Origin: Porphyromonas pasteri
Lineage (GTDB): Bacteria; Bacteroidota; Bacteroidia; Bacteroidales; Porphyromonadaceae
Assembly: GCF_014647755.1 (NCBI RefSeq)
Contig: NZ_BMPU01000001.1
Coordinates: 434,001-498,000, forward strand
Reading direction: 5' to 3'
DNA length: 64,000 nt
The position numbers and the translations under genes were made by a program. The notes under the pieces are model-generated. The model had not been told where the DNA came from, searched no databases, and saw nothing but the letters and a program-made list of their open reading frames with translations. The stretch's first letter is position 1. Every line of letters starts with the position of its first letter. Below, piece after piece: positions 8,064-18,215 of the stretch.

Positions 8064-9647
8064 TTAAAATGGGGTTTCATTGGATGGGAGCGATCCGCTC
8101 ATAGGGTCAAAGCCTGCATCAAACCCTGTATCTGAAGGTGCAAGGGGATCAGCTGAAGCATCGGCTCCACGGGCACCTCTACCGAGGCGTCCACCACGAG
8201 CATGCTTCTCATCAGCACCCAGTTGAGAGAGTTCGCCCTTGGGAGCAAAGCGAGCATAGTCTGCCTTGAAGGCCAGGCGCACATCACCGACAGGACCATT
8301 ACGATGCTTAGCGATGATGAACTCACCGACACCTCGCAGGTCTTCCCCTGTCTCAGGATCACTGTAGATCTTGTAGTACTCAGGGCGATGGATGAAGCAT
8401 ACGATGTCGGCATCCTGCTCGATAGCACCTGACTCACGAAGGTCTGAGAGCTGTGGACGCTTGCTATTGGCATCACCTCCCTGCAGACGATTCTCTACGC
8501 CACGGTTGAGCTGCGAAAGGGCGATGATAGGGATGTTCAGTTCCTTGGCCAGCATCTTCAGCGAACGTGAGATAGTACTGACCTCCTGCTCACGGTTGCC
8601 GAAGCTCATACCACTGGCATTCATCAGCTGGAGGTAGTCAATGATGATGATCTTGACCTGATGCTCACGGACAAGACGGCGCGCCTTGGTACGTAGCTCA
8701 AAGACCGAGAGTGATGGGGTATCATTGATGTAGAGTGGGGCACCCTCAAGCGTACCTATACGATTGTTGAGACGTGTCCACTCCTCTTCATTGAGGCGGC
8801 CACTCTTGATCTTCTGCCCATCGATCTCACAGACGTTGGAGAGGAAACGCTTGACGAGCTGTACAGCACTCATTTCGAGGTTGAAGAGCGCGACAGGTAT
8901 CTTGTTATCAACTGCCATATACTTTGCCATAGATACGACGAAGGCCGTCTTACCCATAGCTGGACGGGCAGCGATGATGATAAGGTCAGAGTTCTGCCAG
9001 CCAGAAGTCATCTGGTCAATGTCTCTAAAACCAGTCGTCAGCCCACTAATCCCTTCCTCTCGGTTTGCCGCTATCTGCATTTCGTTGATAGCACCCTTGA
9101 CGAGGGGATTGATAGGTACGAAGTCGCGAGTTGAGTTCTGCTGGGCGATCTCAAAGAGCGAGCCTTCCGCCTGCTGGATCTGCTCCTGCACATCGATGAC
9201 ATCCTCATAGGCACCTTTAAGCGTAGAGGTTGCCATACCGATGAGGCGGCGACTGAGCGCCTTGTTATAGAGCACCTCAGCGTGAGCCTCCAGGCTACCT
9301 GTAGACATCACCTTGGTTGTCAGACCTGCGATGTAGGCTGCACCACCGATCTCCTCGAGGACGCCCATACGACGTAGTTCCTCGGTTACGGAGAGCATAT
9401 CGTTGGGCTGCTGAGCCATAGCCAGCGTTACCATCGCAGTATAGATCAGCTCGTGCGTCTTGACGTAGAAGGTCTCAGGGCGGAGCTTCTCACTGACACG
9501 CGCATAGGCATCCTTCTCAAGGAGGATTGCTCCGAGGACAGCCTCTTCGAAGTCTGGAGCCTGAGGAGGGATGCGTCCGTCCAGCTCCATCGGCACGACG
9601 GGGCTGGGCTTCTTGCTGCTACGCTTCTTTGCCGTTTCTGTGGCCAT
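8064..9647 (-). CDS. dnaB: Replicative DNA helicase DnaB, 527 aa
   Basis: Hexameric ATP-driven helicase that unwinds DNA at the replication fork. The N-terminal domain (about 30-130, PPQAPDFEEAVLGAILLE) and RecA-like domain are complete. Walker A is IAARPAMGKTAF (Lys233), Walker B is IIIIDYLQL, and DLRESGAIEQDAD is the typical DnaB motif 4. The C-terminal 45 residues are a Gly/Ala/Asp/Pro-rich tail beyond the usual core, and the N-terminus has a lysine-rich extension. No intein or insertion is present. It follows lepA by 17 bp. Confidence 0.97.
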   Translation of the reverse strand: MATETAKKRSSKKPSPVVPMELDGRIPPQAPDFEEAVLGAILLEKDAYARVSEKLRPETFYVKTHELIYTAMVTLAMAQQPNDMLSVTEELRRMGVLEEIGGAAYIAGLTTKVMSTGSLEAHAEVLYNKALSRRLIGMATSTLKGAYEDVIDVQEQIQQAEGSLFEIAQQNSTRDFVPINPLVKGAINEMQIAANREEGISGLTTGFRDIDQMTSGWQNSDLIIIAARPAMGKTAFVVSMAKYMAVDNKIPVALFNLEMSAVQLVKRFLSNVCEIDGQKIKSGRLNEEEWTRLNNRIGTLEGAPLYINDTPSLSVFELRTKARRLVREHQVKIIIIDYLQLMNASGMSFGNREQEVSTISRSLKMLAKELNIPIIALSQLNRGVENRLQGGDANSKRPQLSDLRESGAIEQDADIVCFIHRPEYYKIYSDPETGEDLRGVGEFIIAKHRNGPVGDVRLAFKADYARFAPKGELSQLGADEKHARGGRLGRGARGADASADPLAPSDTGFDAGFDPMSGSLPSNETPF

Positions 9648-9664
9648 GGTTGTCTGTGATTAGC

Positions 9665-11452
9665 TTAGTCAAGCTTGAGGACTGCGAGGAAGGCCTTCTG
9701 AGGCACCTCGACCGTACCGATCTGCTTCATGCGCTTCTTACCTTCCTTCTGCTTCTCGAGGAGCTTACGCTTACGGGAGACGTCACCACCATAGCACTTA
9801 GCGGTCACGTCCTTACGTACAGCCTTGATGGTCTCACGAGCGATGACCTTAGCACCAATAGCAGCTTGGATAGCGATGTCGAACTGCTGACGTGGGATGA
9901 GCTCCTTGAGCTTCTCACACATGCGGCGTCCGAAAGCCACGCTGTTATCGACGTGGGTCAGTGTCGAGAGGGCATCCACAGGATCTCCATTGAGTAGGAT
10001 ATCAAGCTTGGCAAGCTTTGAGGGACGGAAGTCACTGATGTGGTAGTCGAAGGAAGCATAGCCTTTCGATACACTCTTCAGCTTGTCGTAGAAGTCGATG
10101 ACGATCTCACCCAGGGGCAGATCAAAGAAGATCTCGATACGGTCGCCCGAGATGTACTCCTGCTTGATGAGCTGCCCACGCTTACCGAGGCAGAGCGTCA
10201 TGATAGGACCGATGTAGGCGGTATTTGTGATGACCGATGCACGGATATAAGGCTCCTCGATGTGGTCAATCGTCGTGATGTCGGGAAGCCCCGAGGGGTT
10301 ATGTACCTCCTTGCAGACGCCCTTCTTGTCGTAGACCTTGTAGGATACGTTGGGGACGGTCGTGATGACATTCATACCGAACTCTCGGTCGAGTCGCTCC
10401 TGAATGATCTCCATGTGCAGGAGCCCAAGGAAGCCGCATCGGAAGCCGAAGCCAAGAGCGATGGAGCTCTCGGGCTGGAAGGTCAGCGAAGCATCGTTCA
10501 GCTGGAGCTTCTCCAGCGAAGCACGGAGGTTCTCAAAGTCTTCGCTCTCGATAGGGTAGAGCCCTGCGAAGACCATGGGCTTCACTTCCTCGAAGCCAGC
10601 GATAGCTTCCAAAGCACCACCATTGACATGCGTGATGGTATCCCCGACCTTAACCTCACGGCTTGTCTTGATACCCGAGATGATATAGCCCACATCCCCC
10701 GTAGAGACCTCCTTGCGTGGCTCCATATCGAGGCGCAGTACGCCGACTTCATCAGCGTCATACTCCTTGCCCGTAGCGATGAACTTCACGTGGTCACCCT
10801 TACGGATCTTACCATTCACCACCTTGAAGTAAGCGATGATACCGCGGAAGGGGTTGAAGACTGAGTCAAAGATCAAGCACTGCAGAGGTCCTTCGGGATC
10901 GCCCTTAGGAGCAGGGATACGCTCGACGATTGCACGGAGGATGTCATCGACACCCAAGCCCGTCTTACCGCTGGCCCGGATGATCTCCTCACGCTTGCAG
11001 CCAAGGAGCTCGATGATCTGATCCTCGACCTCTTCGGGCATAGCACTTGGCAGGTCTACCTTATTGATGATAGGTATGATCTCAAGGTCATGCTCGAGAG
11101 CCATATAGAGATTAGAAATCGTCTGTGCCTGAATACCCTGAGCTGCGTCGACGATAAGCAGGGCACCTTCGCATGCAGCGATAGAGCGGGAGACTTCGTA
11201 GGAGAAGTCCACGTGCCCTGGGGTATCAATCAGATTGAGTACGTAGTCCTCACCATCGAGCTCGTAGTTCATCTGGATGGCGTGGCTCTTAATGGTGATC
11301 CCGCGCTCGCGCTCGAGATCCATATTATCGAGTACCTGCTCCTGAAGATCCTTCCCAGAGACGGTCTGCGTCGTCTCCAGCAAGCGGTCAGCCAGGGTAC
11401 TCTTCCCATGGTCGATATGGGCTATAATGCAAAAGTTACGTATATGCTTCAT
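9665..11452 (-). CDS. lepA: Elongation factor 4 LepA, 595 aa
   Basis: Ribosome-associated GTPase that back-translocates or rescues stalled ribosomes. The G1 motif [10 protein letters not shown], switch [17 protein letters not shown], and NKVD G4 are all present, followed by the LepA-specific C-terminal domain (ending [17 protein letters not shown]). The frame stays open 60 codons upstream, but [15 protein letters not shown] at 11452 matches the family N-terminus, and a TATCTTTG box lies eight bases in front of it. That makes a very short leader and rules out the longer reading. First gene of a seven-gene operon running to aminopeptidase P. Confidence 0.97.
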   Translation of the reverse strand: MKHIRNFCIIAHIDHGKSTLADRLLETTQTVSGKDLQEQVLDNMDLERERGITIKSHAIQMNYELDGEDYVLNLIDTPGHVDFSYEVSRSIAACEGALLIVDAAQGIQAQTISNLYMALEHDLEIIPIINKVDLPSAMPEEVEDQIIELLGCKREEIIRASGKTGLGVDDILRAIVERIPAPKGDPEGPLQCLIFDSVFNPFRGIIAYFKVVNGKIRKGDHVKFIATGKEYDADEVGVLRLDMEPRKEVSTGDVGYIISGIKTSREVKVGDTITHVNGGALEAIAGFEEVKPMVFAGLYPIESEDFENLRASLEKLQLNDASLTFQPESSIALGFGFRCGFLGLLHMEIIQERLDREFGMNVITTVPNVSYKVYDKKGVCKEVHNPSGLPDITTIDHIEEPYIRASVITNTAYIGPIMTLCLGKRGQLIKQEYISGDRIEIFFDLPLGEIVIDFYDKLKSVSKGYASFDYHISDFRPSKLAKLDILLNGDPVDALSTLTHVDNSVAFGRRMCEKLKELIPRQQFDIAIQAAIGAKVIARETIKAVRKDVTAKCYGGDVSRKRKLLEKQKEGKKRMKQIGTVEVPQKAFLAVLKLD

Positions 11453-11460
11453 CTTGATTA

Positions 11461-11468
11461 CAAAGATA
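11461..11468 (-). promoter_or_regulatory. lepA operon promoter -7 box TATCTTTG
   Basis: The minus strand reads TATCTTTG, matching TAnnTTTG, eight bases before the chosen lepA ATG. The predicted transcript would have almost no leader. The next six genes have gaps of 5 to 34 bp and show no other clear promoter, so this probably drives all seven. Confidence 0.6.
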
Positions 11469-11634
11469 CTACTAAGACGGGGAAATAGCCCTATACTTAG
11501 GCACATCCACAGAGCTTCCACGGCAAAATCCCCAAGTGACCTCCTACGGGCCTCCTGAGAACTCTTACCGAAAGGGGAATTTTTCCACAAATCGCAGCTC
11601 ACAGCACAAGGCTCAGAGGAGCTAACCCTCAAAC

Positions 11635-12231
11635 GAGACTGTTGCCTTAGAGTCCTGCCCGCTATTTAGAGTGCTAAGGTATCGCACGCCCAGTCCCCCG
11701 ATATGCCCCTCCGAAGAGGTCAAGCAAGCCCTTCGCCTTATCACTAGTATTCCTCTTATTCAGCGGAGAGAGAAGTGCCCTTCTCATAAAGAAAAAAGCG
11801 CCTTCACGTAGTGGTTTTCCTCTGTCTATGCACGTAGATTTAAAGACCAGGCACGTAAATCCAAATATCCACGTACGTAGATATTAGAACCACGCACGTA
11901 GCCCAAACTTATCTGCCACTCGTCCACCACTTTTATCCCTGTGCGGAGCAACAACCTAATATAGGTCACGTCACAAAGCTATATAGCTTCGCGCCGAAAG
12001 CTATATAGGAATCCAAGCAAAGCTATATAGGAATCAGTCCAAAGCTATATAGCATTCTTCGCCATCCTATATAGCTCTACGCCACGCACCCATATACCTA
12101 TTATGAGACCATTGCGCAAGACCACCTCTTCATTACTCGACCTTCTTTCCTCGAAAATCGGAGCCTTTAGGCTGAGACGTTCGAAGGAGAAAAGTGCAAG
12201 CTGCGAAGAAATGGCCTTGCGTAATGGTCTC
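11635..12231 (-). mobile_element. MITE-like element copy B (inverted)
   Basis: Same element as copy A, in the opposite orientation. On the plus strand it starts GAGACTGTTGCC and ends GCGTAATGGTCTC, so both terminal repeats are intact. It holds the right domain (GAAAAAAGCGCCTTCACG), a four-unit ACGTACGT array (11828, 11849, 11871, 11892), a five-unit CTATATAG array (11979, 12001, 12023, 12045, 12067) and the intact long hairpin (12105-12231). The flanks CAAAC and AAAAT do not form a convincing target duplication. It separates lepA from mutS2 and fills this gene-free stretch. Confidence 0.72.
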
Positions 12232-12234
12232 AAA

Positions 12235-12266
12235 ATGTATAGGTTTCGGGCAAGAAACATATACGT
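12235..12266. repeat. Two-unit ACGTATACGT-type palindrome pair, 22-bp pitch
   Basis: Degenerate cores ATGTATAGGT (12235) and ACATATACGT (12257) lie 22 bp apart, directly abutting the end of element copy B. They match the arrays at 34952 and 41094, including the GGTTTCGGGC-type spacer. Confidence 0.55.
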
Positions 12267-12269
12267 ATT

Positions 12270-12318
12270 GTGGCAAGATCGAATACCTGCCATTTAAGCC
12301 AGCATTCGGTCTTGCCAC
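12270..12318. terminator. Long inverted repeat after mutS2, possible terminator
   Basis: GTGGCAAGATCGAAT (12270-12284) pairs with ATTCGGTCTTGCCAC (12304-12318) with one mismatch, 27 bp downstream of the mutS2 stop. No U-tract follows on the minus strand, so it may be an RNA-stabilising hairpin rather than a classical terminator. Confidence 0.45.
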
Positions 12319-12344
12319 AAAAAGGGGAAGGGTAGGGGGCTGAA

Positions 12345-14933
12345 CTATTCCATTTCTACGACCGTGATCCCTGCGCCTCCGAAGCGAACATCCTCATCAC
12401 GGAAGTGCTGGACACCTCGTACTCCGCTCAGATACGTGCGGATAGATTCACGAAGAGCACCCGTACCCGTCCCGTGTAGGATGCGTACACTGCTTACGCC
12501 GAGCTGGAGTGCTTCGTCGACGAAGTAAGCCACAGCATCGACCGCCTCATTGGCACGGAAACCTCTGACGTCGATCTCTTGGCGGAAGGTAAGGCGCTTC
12601 TGATGGATCTGGTCAATGATCCCCGAGGAGCGAACGGCCTGAGTGGGTGAAATCTTCTTGCGATGGCGCTCCGCTTCGGCAGGGGAGACCGCATGAAGGC
12701 GCTTAACGGGAATGGTGGTCTTTAGCTCTCCAAGAGCCACCGTTGCCTCACGTCCCGAGAGGGAGATAATTGTACCAAGAGCTTTCTGTCCTTCAATACG
12801 CACGACACTGCCTTCGGTGAGTGGTGCTGTGAGTAGTGGAGTGGCGGAAGAAGGAGCTTCCTCAGAGGGCTGGTGGAGCTTAGGTAGGGGTTCCTTCCCC
12901 TTGGCCTTGCGGTCGGCATGACGCTGACGGCGTGCAAGGAGACGCTCTACCTCACGCTGCGTCTTCTTAGCCCGTGCCAGAGCCTCGGCTTCCTCTTCTG
13001 CCGAGAGTCCTTCCTTATAGTCAGCAAGGCGCTGACGGATAATACGCGTCTCATCCTTAGCAGCTTCGGCCTCACGGATCTCACGGATCGTGCGCTCGAT
13101 CTGTCCGCCCGCCTCTTGGATAAGGCGCTGGGCTTCCTTCTTCGCTTCGGCGATGATGCGCTTACGCTCCTCAGCGATGCGCGTCATCTCCTCGGTGTAC
13201 TTGCTCGAAGCCTCTTGGAGGAGCTTCTCTTCCTGGCGGATGCTCTGGCGCTTGCTCTCCCAGTAGCGCTTGTCACGTATGACGTCTTGCAGGTACTTGT
13301 CCATGTCGATGTAGTCAGCACCGACCGTCTCGCGGACTTCGCTGATGACCTCCTCGGGCAGACCGATCTTGCGGGCGATCTCAATGGCGAAGGAGCTACC
13401 AGGGCGACCAATAGAGAGGCGGAAGAGCGGGCGCATCTCGTGGCGGTCATAGAGCATCGCCCCGTTGATAAGGCCAGCATGCTCCTCGGCGTAAGTCTTG
13501 AGATTCTGATAGTGCGTGGTGATGACACCGAAGGCACCAGCATCATTGAAGCGATGTAGGAGGGCTTGTGCAATAGCCCCACCGATCGTAGGCTCCGTGC
13601 CGCCACCAAATTCGTCGATGAGCAGCAGGCTTCGTGCTCCGCCCTCACGGACGAAGTGCTTCATATTGCGCAGGTGCGAGCTGTAGGTACTCAAGTCATC
13701 TTCTATAGACTGCTCATCCCCGATGTCGATGTAGAGACGGTCGAAGATACCGACCGAAGAGTGATCAGCCATAGGGACAGGTACGCCGCATTGTACGAGG
13801 TACTGCAGAAGACCGACCGTCTTGAGGCAAACGGACTTCCCCCCAGCATTAGGCCCTGATATCAGGAGGATACGAGCTTCGGGTGCTACCAGTCGGATAT
13901 CCAAGGGCACGACATTGCGTCCTTGAGCACGTAGCGAACGTAGGAGAAGTGGGTGCTTTGCTCCCCACCATTCGACAATGGGGCTGTCCGAGATGCGGGG
14001 ACAGATACCGCCTATATCAGCCGCCCAACGAGCCTTTGCACGGACAAAGTCATAGTGCGCGAGGAGGCTATAGGAGGTGAGGAGGTGAGGGATGTTGGGA
14101 CGAAGACGGCTGGCCACTTCGGTGAGGATGCGGATAACCTCACGGCGCTCCTCACTCTCCAGCTCACGGATATGATTGTTGGCTTCGACCAACTCAACAG
14201 GCTCGACATAGACTGTCTTCCCCGTCGCTGACTCGTCGTGAATGATACCACGGAGCTTACGCTTGTGCATAGGGCTCATAGGGATGACCAAGCGACCATC
14301 ACGTAGGGCAGGCTGTACGTCTTGCTCCACCCATCCCTCACGGCGTGCCGTCGAGAGGATGCGCTGTAGCATACCCGAGAGGCTACGCTCCGTCTCACGA
14401 ATAGTCTGACGGATGCGTAAGAGATCACGCGAAGCATTGTCACGAAGCTTTCCCTCCTCGGTAAGCAGGGAGCGAAGGTGGCTCTCAATCTTAGGGAAGG
14501 AAGGCGTATCCTCAAGCAGCGAGGCAAGGCGAGGATAGGTATAGGCGAAAGTCTCCGCCGCACGCTCGCCCGTCGTATGCTCCTCGAGGAAGAAGCGCTG
14601 GAGGCTATGTAGCGTCTCCAGCATACGCAGTAGGTCAAGGAGTTCCTCCTCTTCGATGAACGTACCCTGCGGACGGATGCGACGCAGTACGTCACGGCAG
14701 TCCACAAGCGCCAAGGAGGGGAGTGAGGATTCACCCGCCATGATGGTGATCATCTCACGGGTCTCATCCAGCGCCCTTACTATATCTTCTTTATCTGCAG
14801 AGGCTTCAAGCGCCTGCATCTCTTCTCTTCCCAGAGAGGATGCACAGTATTCCTCCAGCAGGTGTCTGACCTCACTATAGCCGATCTTCTCAGAGAAGTT
14901 ATGCGGGTAGACGTCTAATCTATTTATCTCCAT
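12345..14933 (-). CDS. mutS2: MutS2 family ATPase/endonuclease, 862 aa
   Basis: MutS-like ATPase without the mismatch-recognition domain; family members act on recombination intermediates or on collided ribosomes. The order is MutS core (about 1-320), ATPase with Walker A SGPNAGGKSVCLK near residue 360, LLIDEFGGGTEP and THYQNLKTYAEE, a long charged coiled coil (about 520-650), a small beta domain (KALGTIISLSGREATVALG), and a C-terminal Smr nuclease domain with DVRGFRANEA and RILHGTGTGALR. Start: the ATG at 14933 (MEINRLDVYPHNF) is preferred over the in-frame ATG at 14945, because a TATCTTTG box overlaps the latter. Confidence 0.95.
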   Translation of the reverse strand: MEINRLDVYPHNFSEKIGYSEVRHLLEEYCASSLGREEMQALEASADKEDIVRALDETREMITIMAGESSLPSLALVDCRDVLRRIRPQGTFIEEEELLDLLRMLETLHSLQRFFLEEHTTGERAAETFAYTYPRLASLLEDTPSFPKIESHLRSLLTEEGKLRDNASRDLLRIRQTIRETERSLSGMLQRILSTARREGWVEQDVQPALRDGRLVIPMSPMHKRKLRGIIHDESATGKTVYVEPVELVEANNHIRELESEERREVIRILTEVASRLRPNIPHLLTSYSLLAHYDFVRAKARWAADIGGICPRISDSPIVEWWGAKHPLLLRSLRAQGRNVVPLDIRLVAPEARILLISGPNAGGKSVCLKTVGLLQYLVQCGVPVPMADHSSVGIFDRLYIDIGDEQSIEDDLSTYSSHLRNMKHFVREGGARSLLLIDEFGGGTEPTIGGAIAQALLHRFNDAGAFGVITTHYQNLKTYAEEHAGLINGAMLYDRHEMRPLFRLSIGRPGSSFAIEIARKIGLPEEVISEVRETVGADYIDMDKYLQDVIRDKRYWESKRQSIRQEEKLLQEASSKYTEEMTRIAEERKRIIAEAKKEAQRLIQEAGGQIERTIREIREAEAAKDETRIIRQRLADYKEGLSAEEEAEALARAKKTQREVERLLARRQRHADRKAKGKEPLPKLHQPSEEAPSSATPLLTAPLTEGSVVRIEGQKALGTIISLSGREATVALGELKTTIPVKRLHAVSPAEAERHRKKISPTQAVRSSGIIDQIHQKRLTFRQEIDVRGFRANEAVDAVAYFVDEALQLGVSSVRILHGTGTGALRESIRTYLSGVRGVQHFRDEDVRFGGAGITVVEME

Positions 14934-14942
14934 GTAGTGTCC

Positions 14943-14950
14943 CAAAGATA
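14943..14950 (-). promoter_or_regulatory. mutS2 promoter -7 box TATCTTTG
   Basis: The minus strand reads TATCTTTG. The box overlaps the upstream in-frame ATG and lies ten bases before the ATG at 14933, which decides the start codon and predicts a near-leaderless mRNA. Confidence 0.55.
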
Positions 14951-15017
14951 GGGGGCAGGTCGGCAGTGCGATCTACCCCCATAGTTGGTTGTATTGCTCT
15001 ATATTAAGTAAGAAGGC

Positions 15018-15599
15018 TCAGCGGCGCTTGGTCTTCTTCTTACGTACGGACCAGCCGAAGTGGCCTATATATTCGCCCAAGCCGAAGTACTCGCCGTGGG
15101 CATAGACCAAGAGACCTGCGCGCTTCATATCAAAGGCCCCCGTCTCAGGATCAATGTACTGCTCGTCAGCTCGTACCCCGACGATATCCGCGAGGAAGAG
15201 ATCATGACTCCCGAGAGAGGTAATCTCACGCACACGGCACTCTAGGCTAATGGGTGACTCTTCGATAAGTGGCACTCCCAGCACTGTGCCTTCTTCCTTC
15301 GTGAAGCCACAGGCAGCGAACTTATCTTCGCGCCTTCCTGATACGACACCACACCAGTCCGTCTCTCGGGCCATCGACACAGTAGAAAGGTTGATACCAA
15401 AGGCACCTTGCTCCTTGATGATGCTGTGTGAGTGACGCTCAGGGCGTATCCCGACGACACACATCGGGGGATTGGTACATGCCGTACTCACCCATGAGGC
15501 GGTCAGGATATTAGCTCCGCCATCCTCCATCGTGCCGCAGCTGATGAGGACAGCGGGTAGGGGATAGATAAGTGTTCCGGGCTTCCAGTCTACTCTCAT
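15018..15599 (-). CDS. Flavin reductase family protein (flavoredoxin-like), 193 aa
   Basis: FMN-binding split-barrel protein of the flavin reductase/flavoredoxin family. The N-terminal GTLIYPLPAVLISCGTMEDGGANILTA block (over two segments) and NPPMCVVGIRPERHS are typical, with GAFGINLSTVSMA in the flavin-binding region. There is no signal peptide, and the C-terminus is strongly basic (RKKKTKRR). It overlaps pyrI by 4 bp (15596-15599) and is therefore translationally coupled to a pyrimidine gene. This suggests, but does not prove, a redox role near pyrimidine synthesis. The substrate is unknown. Confidence 0.85.
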   Translation of the reverse strand: MRVDWKPGTLIYPLPAVLISCGTMEDGGANILTASWVSTACTNPPMCVVGIRPERHSHSIIKEQGAFGINLSTVSMARETDWCGVVSGRREDKFAACGFTKEEGTVLGVPLIEESPISLECRVREITSLGSHDLFLADIVGVRADEQYIDPETGAFDMKRAGLLVYAHGEYFGLGEYIGHFGWSVRKKKTKRR

Positions 15600-16063
15600 A
15601 GTAGCTCGACCTCCTCAGCACGCGTCTTTCGTCCACAGTAGTGACACTCTAAGAGGCACTTCTGATCTGAGTCCTCCTCGGTAGACACATGGAAGCGCGT
15701 CTGCATGGGCTCAGCGTTGGTGATGCACTTGGGGTTGGGGCAGCGAACTAAACCCTTGACCTCACTGGGAAGAGCTACCTGACGCTTCTCCGTGACCTGG
15801 TAGTCACGGATGACATTGAGATGAACCTCGGGGGCGAGTAGGGCGATCTTGTCGATCTCTTGGGAGGAGACGAAGTGGTCAGCCATCTTGATGATCCCCT
15901 TGCGCTTGTGACGGGCACTCATGAGGTTGTTACCAATCGTCACAGGAGTCGTCAGCGCGTCAAGACGGAGAAGTGCCACGATCTTGAAGAGTTTCTCTGC
16001 GGGTATATGGTCTAAGACAATCCCATTACGGATCGCCTCGACGAGCATCTTGTCTTTGTTCAT
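15596..16063 (-). CDS. pyrI: Aspartate carbamoyltransferase regulatory chain PyrI, 155 aa
   Basis: Binds CTP/ATP and controls the PyrB catalytic trimers. The N-terminal effector domain includes VEAIRNGIVLDHIPA and ITIGNNLMS-like sequence (VTIGNNLMSARHKRKG). The C-terminal zinc site is formed by Cys108 and Cys113 (CPNPKCITN) and Cys140 and Cys143 (LLECHYCGR). Length is normal. It starts 28 bp after pyrB, so the holoenzyme is made from one message, and it implies nucleotide feedback on the pathway. Confidence 0.96.
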   Translation of the reverse strand: MNKDKMLVEAIRNGIVLDHIPAEKLFKIVALLRLDALTTPVTIGNNLMSARHKRKGIIKMADHFVSSQEIDKIALLAPEVHLNVIRDYQVTEKRQVALPSEVKGLVRCPNPKCITNAEPMQTRFHVSTEEDSDQKCLLECHYCGRKTRAEEVELL

Positions 16064-16091
16064 AGCTTATCTAATAGGAGGCGTGGGAAGG

Positions 16092-17006
16092 TTAGTCATT
16101 GACCTCAAGGCCGAGGACTTCGCAGAGGATGGACTGACGGACATATAGCCCGCCTTGTGCTTGCTCTACATAGTAAGCGTAGGGCGTGTCGTCCACATCT
16201 TGAGCGATCTCGCCGACACGAGGTAGGGGATGAAGGATACGCAGGTGTTCTCGACAACCCTCCAGCATTGCAGCGGTAAGGACATAAACATTCTTCACAC
16301 GCTCATATTCCTCGAGATCGATGAAGCGCTCTCGCTGTACGCGTGTCATATAGAGGACGTCAACACTTCGGATAACCTCGGGTGTGAAGTCCGTCGTCTC
16401 TGTAAACGGAATACCTGCACGGCGACAGAAGTCCTTGCACTCCTCGGGCATCATAAGCTCAGGGGGAGAGACAAAGATGAAGTGAGGGCGGAAGGGAGCC
16501 ATACCCACAATGAGAGAATGCACGGTACGGCCATACTTCAGGTCACCAACCAATGCAATGGTCTTATCGTAGAGAGTGCCCTGCGTCTTGCGTATCGCAT
16601 AGAGGTCCAGCAGGGTCTGCGAGGGATGCTGGTTAGCACCATCTCCCGCATTGACGATGGGGGCACGCCCGAGCTCAGAAGCATAGAGTGCAGCTCCCTC
16701 AAGGTAGTGGCGCATCACGATGGCATCAGCATAGTTACCGACCATAGAGATGGTATCCTTGAGGGATTCGCCCTTAGCCGAGCTTGAAGTTGCTGCATCA
16801 GAGAAGCCGATGACACGACCTCCCAGGCGATTTACAGCGGTCTCGAAGCTTAATCTGGTCCGTGTAGAGGGCTCAAAAAAGAGGGTTGCGATGACGCGCC
16901 CCTCAAGAAGCTTGCGATTGGGATTCTGCTCAAAGAGAGCTGCTCGATCAAGGAGCCGAAGGATATCCTCTGTAGAGAGTTGGTTGATCGATACTAAGTG
17001 CTTCAT
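16092..17006 (-). CDS. pyrB: Aspartate carbamoyltransferase catalytic chain PyrB, 304 aa
   Basis: Condenses carbamoyl phosphate and aspartate, the committed step of pyrimidine synthesis. The carbamoyl-phosphate loop [15 protein letters not shown] (Ser47-Arg51), [16 protein letters not shown], and HPLPRVGEI are all intact, as is the [11 protein letters not shown] loop that reaches the neighbouring subunit. First gene of pyrB-pyrI-flavin reductase. A TATCTTTG box lies about 50 bp upstream. Confidence 0.97.
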   Translation of the reverse strand: MKHLVSINQLSTEDILRLLDRAALFEQNPNRKLLEGRVIATLFFEPSTRTRLSFETAVNRLGGRVIGFSDAATSSSAKGESLKDTISMVGNYADAIVMRHYLEGAALYASELGRAPIVNAGDGANQHPSQTLLDLYAIRKTQGTLYDKTIALVGDLKYGRTVHSLIVGMAPFRPHFIFVSPPELMMPEECKDFCRRAGIPFTETTDFTPEVIRSVDVLYMTRVQRERFIDLEEYERVKNVYVLTAAMLEGCREHLRILHPLPRVGEIAQDVDDTPYAYYVEQAQGGLYVRQSILCEVLGLEVND

Positions 17007-17057
17007 AACTCTGTCGTATAGTCCATGGTGCTAATCATGATATGTCTTAGCACCATA

Positions 17058-17065
17058 CAAAGATA
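17058..17065 (-). promoter_or_regulatory. pyrB promoter -7 box TATCTTTG
   Basis: Minus-strand TATCTTTG, 51 bases upstream of the pyrB start. No attenuator hairpin was recognised in the leader. Confidence 0.55.
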
Positions 17066-17286
17066 CTCAGATTATGAAGAAGCCTGCTCATGCTATACTT
17101 GGAAGCAGTAGAGTAGAGACCTCCTTCATGGAGCTTTCCTTGCCAAACAACACCGCCTTCCGAATAAATTAAACATAACACATAGACTGGTGCACACAAG
17201 GCAATTTTAATGAGCAGCTCGGGCTTAGACGATACCTTATATATAGAGGGAAATTCCTCTATGTTGGCCGTATCCTAAAACAGAGT

Positions 17287-18213
17287 TTACGACTTCTTAG
17301 TGATCTGCAGGGCACCAATCAGATCATTTATATCCGTGAAGCCATGGCGACGCATATAGTCCTCGATGCCGTCGACGATCTGAGTGGTTACGGAAGGATC
17401 CACGAAATTGTACGTACCGACTTCGACGGCTGAAGCCCCTGCGAGCAAGAATTCAATCGCATCCTTAGCCGAGGAAATGCCCCCCATACCGATGATGGGA
17501 ACCTTCACCGCCTGAGCCGTCTGCCAGACCATGCGCAGGGCTATGGGCTTCACCGCTGGGCCAGAGAGTCCACCCGTAATAGTCGAAAGTACCGGACGGC
17601 GCTTCTCTGCGTCAATGGCCATCCCCAGGAGTGTGTTGATCATTGAGATCGAGTCAGCCCCTTCAGCTTCGACAGCTCGTGCGATCTCCGTGATGTCAGT
17701 GACATTGGGCGACAGCTTCACGATGAGCGTCTTATCATAGACCGCACGCACCGCACGGACGACAGAGGCGGCTCCAGCACACGTCACACCAAAGGCCATT
17801 CCACCCTCCTTCACATTGGGGCACGATATATTGAGCTCGATAGCAGGGATCCTCTCTAAGTCGTTGATCTTCTCAGCTGTCTCGATATAATCCTCGACTT
17901 GCGAGCCACTGACATTGACGATCATCGCTGTGTCATAGCCTGATATCGTGGGATAGATATGCTCGCAGAAGTAGTCTACCCCCTTGTTCTGCAGTCCGAC
18001 GGCATTGAGCATACCCGAAGGGGTCTCTGCCATGCGGGGATAAGGGTTTCCCTGACGAGGATGTAGCGTCGTTCCCTTGACGAGAACCCCACCAAGACGG
18101 TTGAGGTCGATGAAGTCTCCGTATTCGAGCCCATAACCAAAGGTCCCAGAGGCGGTCATCACGGGATTCTTAATCGTGAGCCCTCTGCCGATATGTACTT
18201 GTGTCTTGAGCAT
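17287..18213 (-). CDS. pyrD: Dihydroorotate dehydrogenase class 1B, catalytic subunit PyrD
   Basis: FMN enzyme that oxidises dihydroorotate to orotate. At 308 aa it has the class 1B features: N-terminal [24 protein letters not shown], and the active-site base Cys131 in [13 protein letters not shown] rather than the Ser of class 2. It begins 2 bp after pyrK, the electron-transfer partner, which confirms the NAD-linked 1B type. Its last residues lie just before a short inverted repeat near 17242-17261. Confidence 0.96.
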   Translation of the reverse strand: MLKTQVHIGRGLTIKNPVMTASGTFGYGLEYGDFIDLNRLGGVLVKGTTLHPRQGNPYPRMAETPSGMLNAVGLQNKGVDYFCEHIYPTISGYDTAMIVNVSGSQVEDYIETAEKINDLERIPAIELNISCPNVKEGGMAFGVTCAGAASVVRAVRAVYDKTLIVKLSPNVTDITEIARAVEAEGADSISMINTLLGMAIDAEKRRPVLSTITGGLSGPAVKPIALRMVWQTAQAVKVPIIGMGGISSAKDAIEFLLAGASAVEVGTYNFVDPSVTTQIVDGIEDYMRRHGFTDINDLIGALQITKKS

Positions 18214-18215
18214 GA

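Noticed and set aside
10040-10864. 274-codon plus-strand open frame opposite lepA
   Set aside because: Antisense shadow of lepA with low-complexity Asp/Leu-rich translation.
11453-11632. 60-codon N-terminal extension of LepA
   Set aside because: The extension has no family similarity, contains the promoter box and reaches the end of element copy B. The ATG at 11452 gives the standard N-terminus.
17242-17261. ATAGAGG...CCTCTAT hairpin after pyrD
   Set aside because: Only seven base pairs with no U-tract; too weak to call a terminator.
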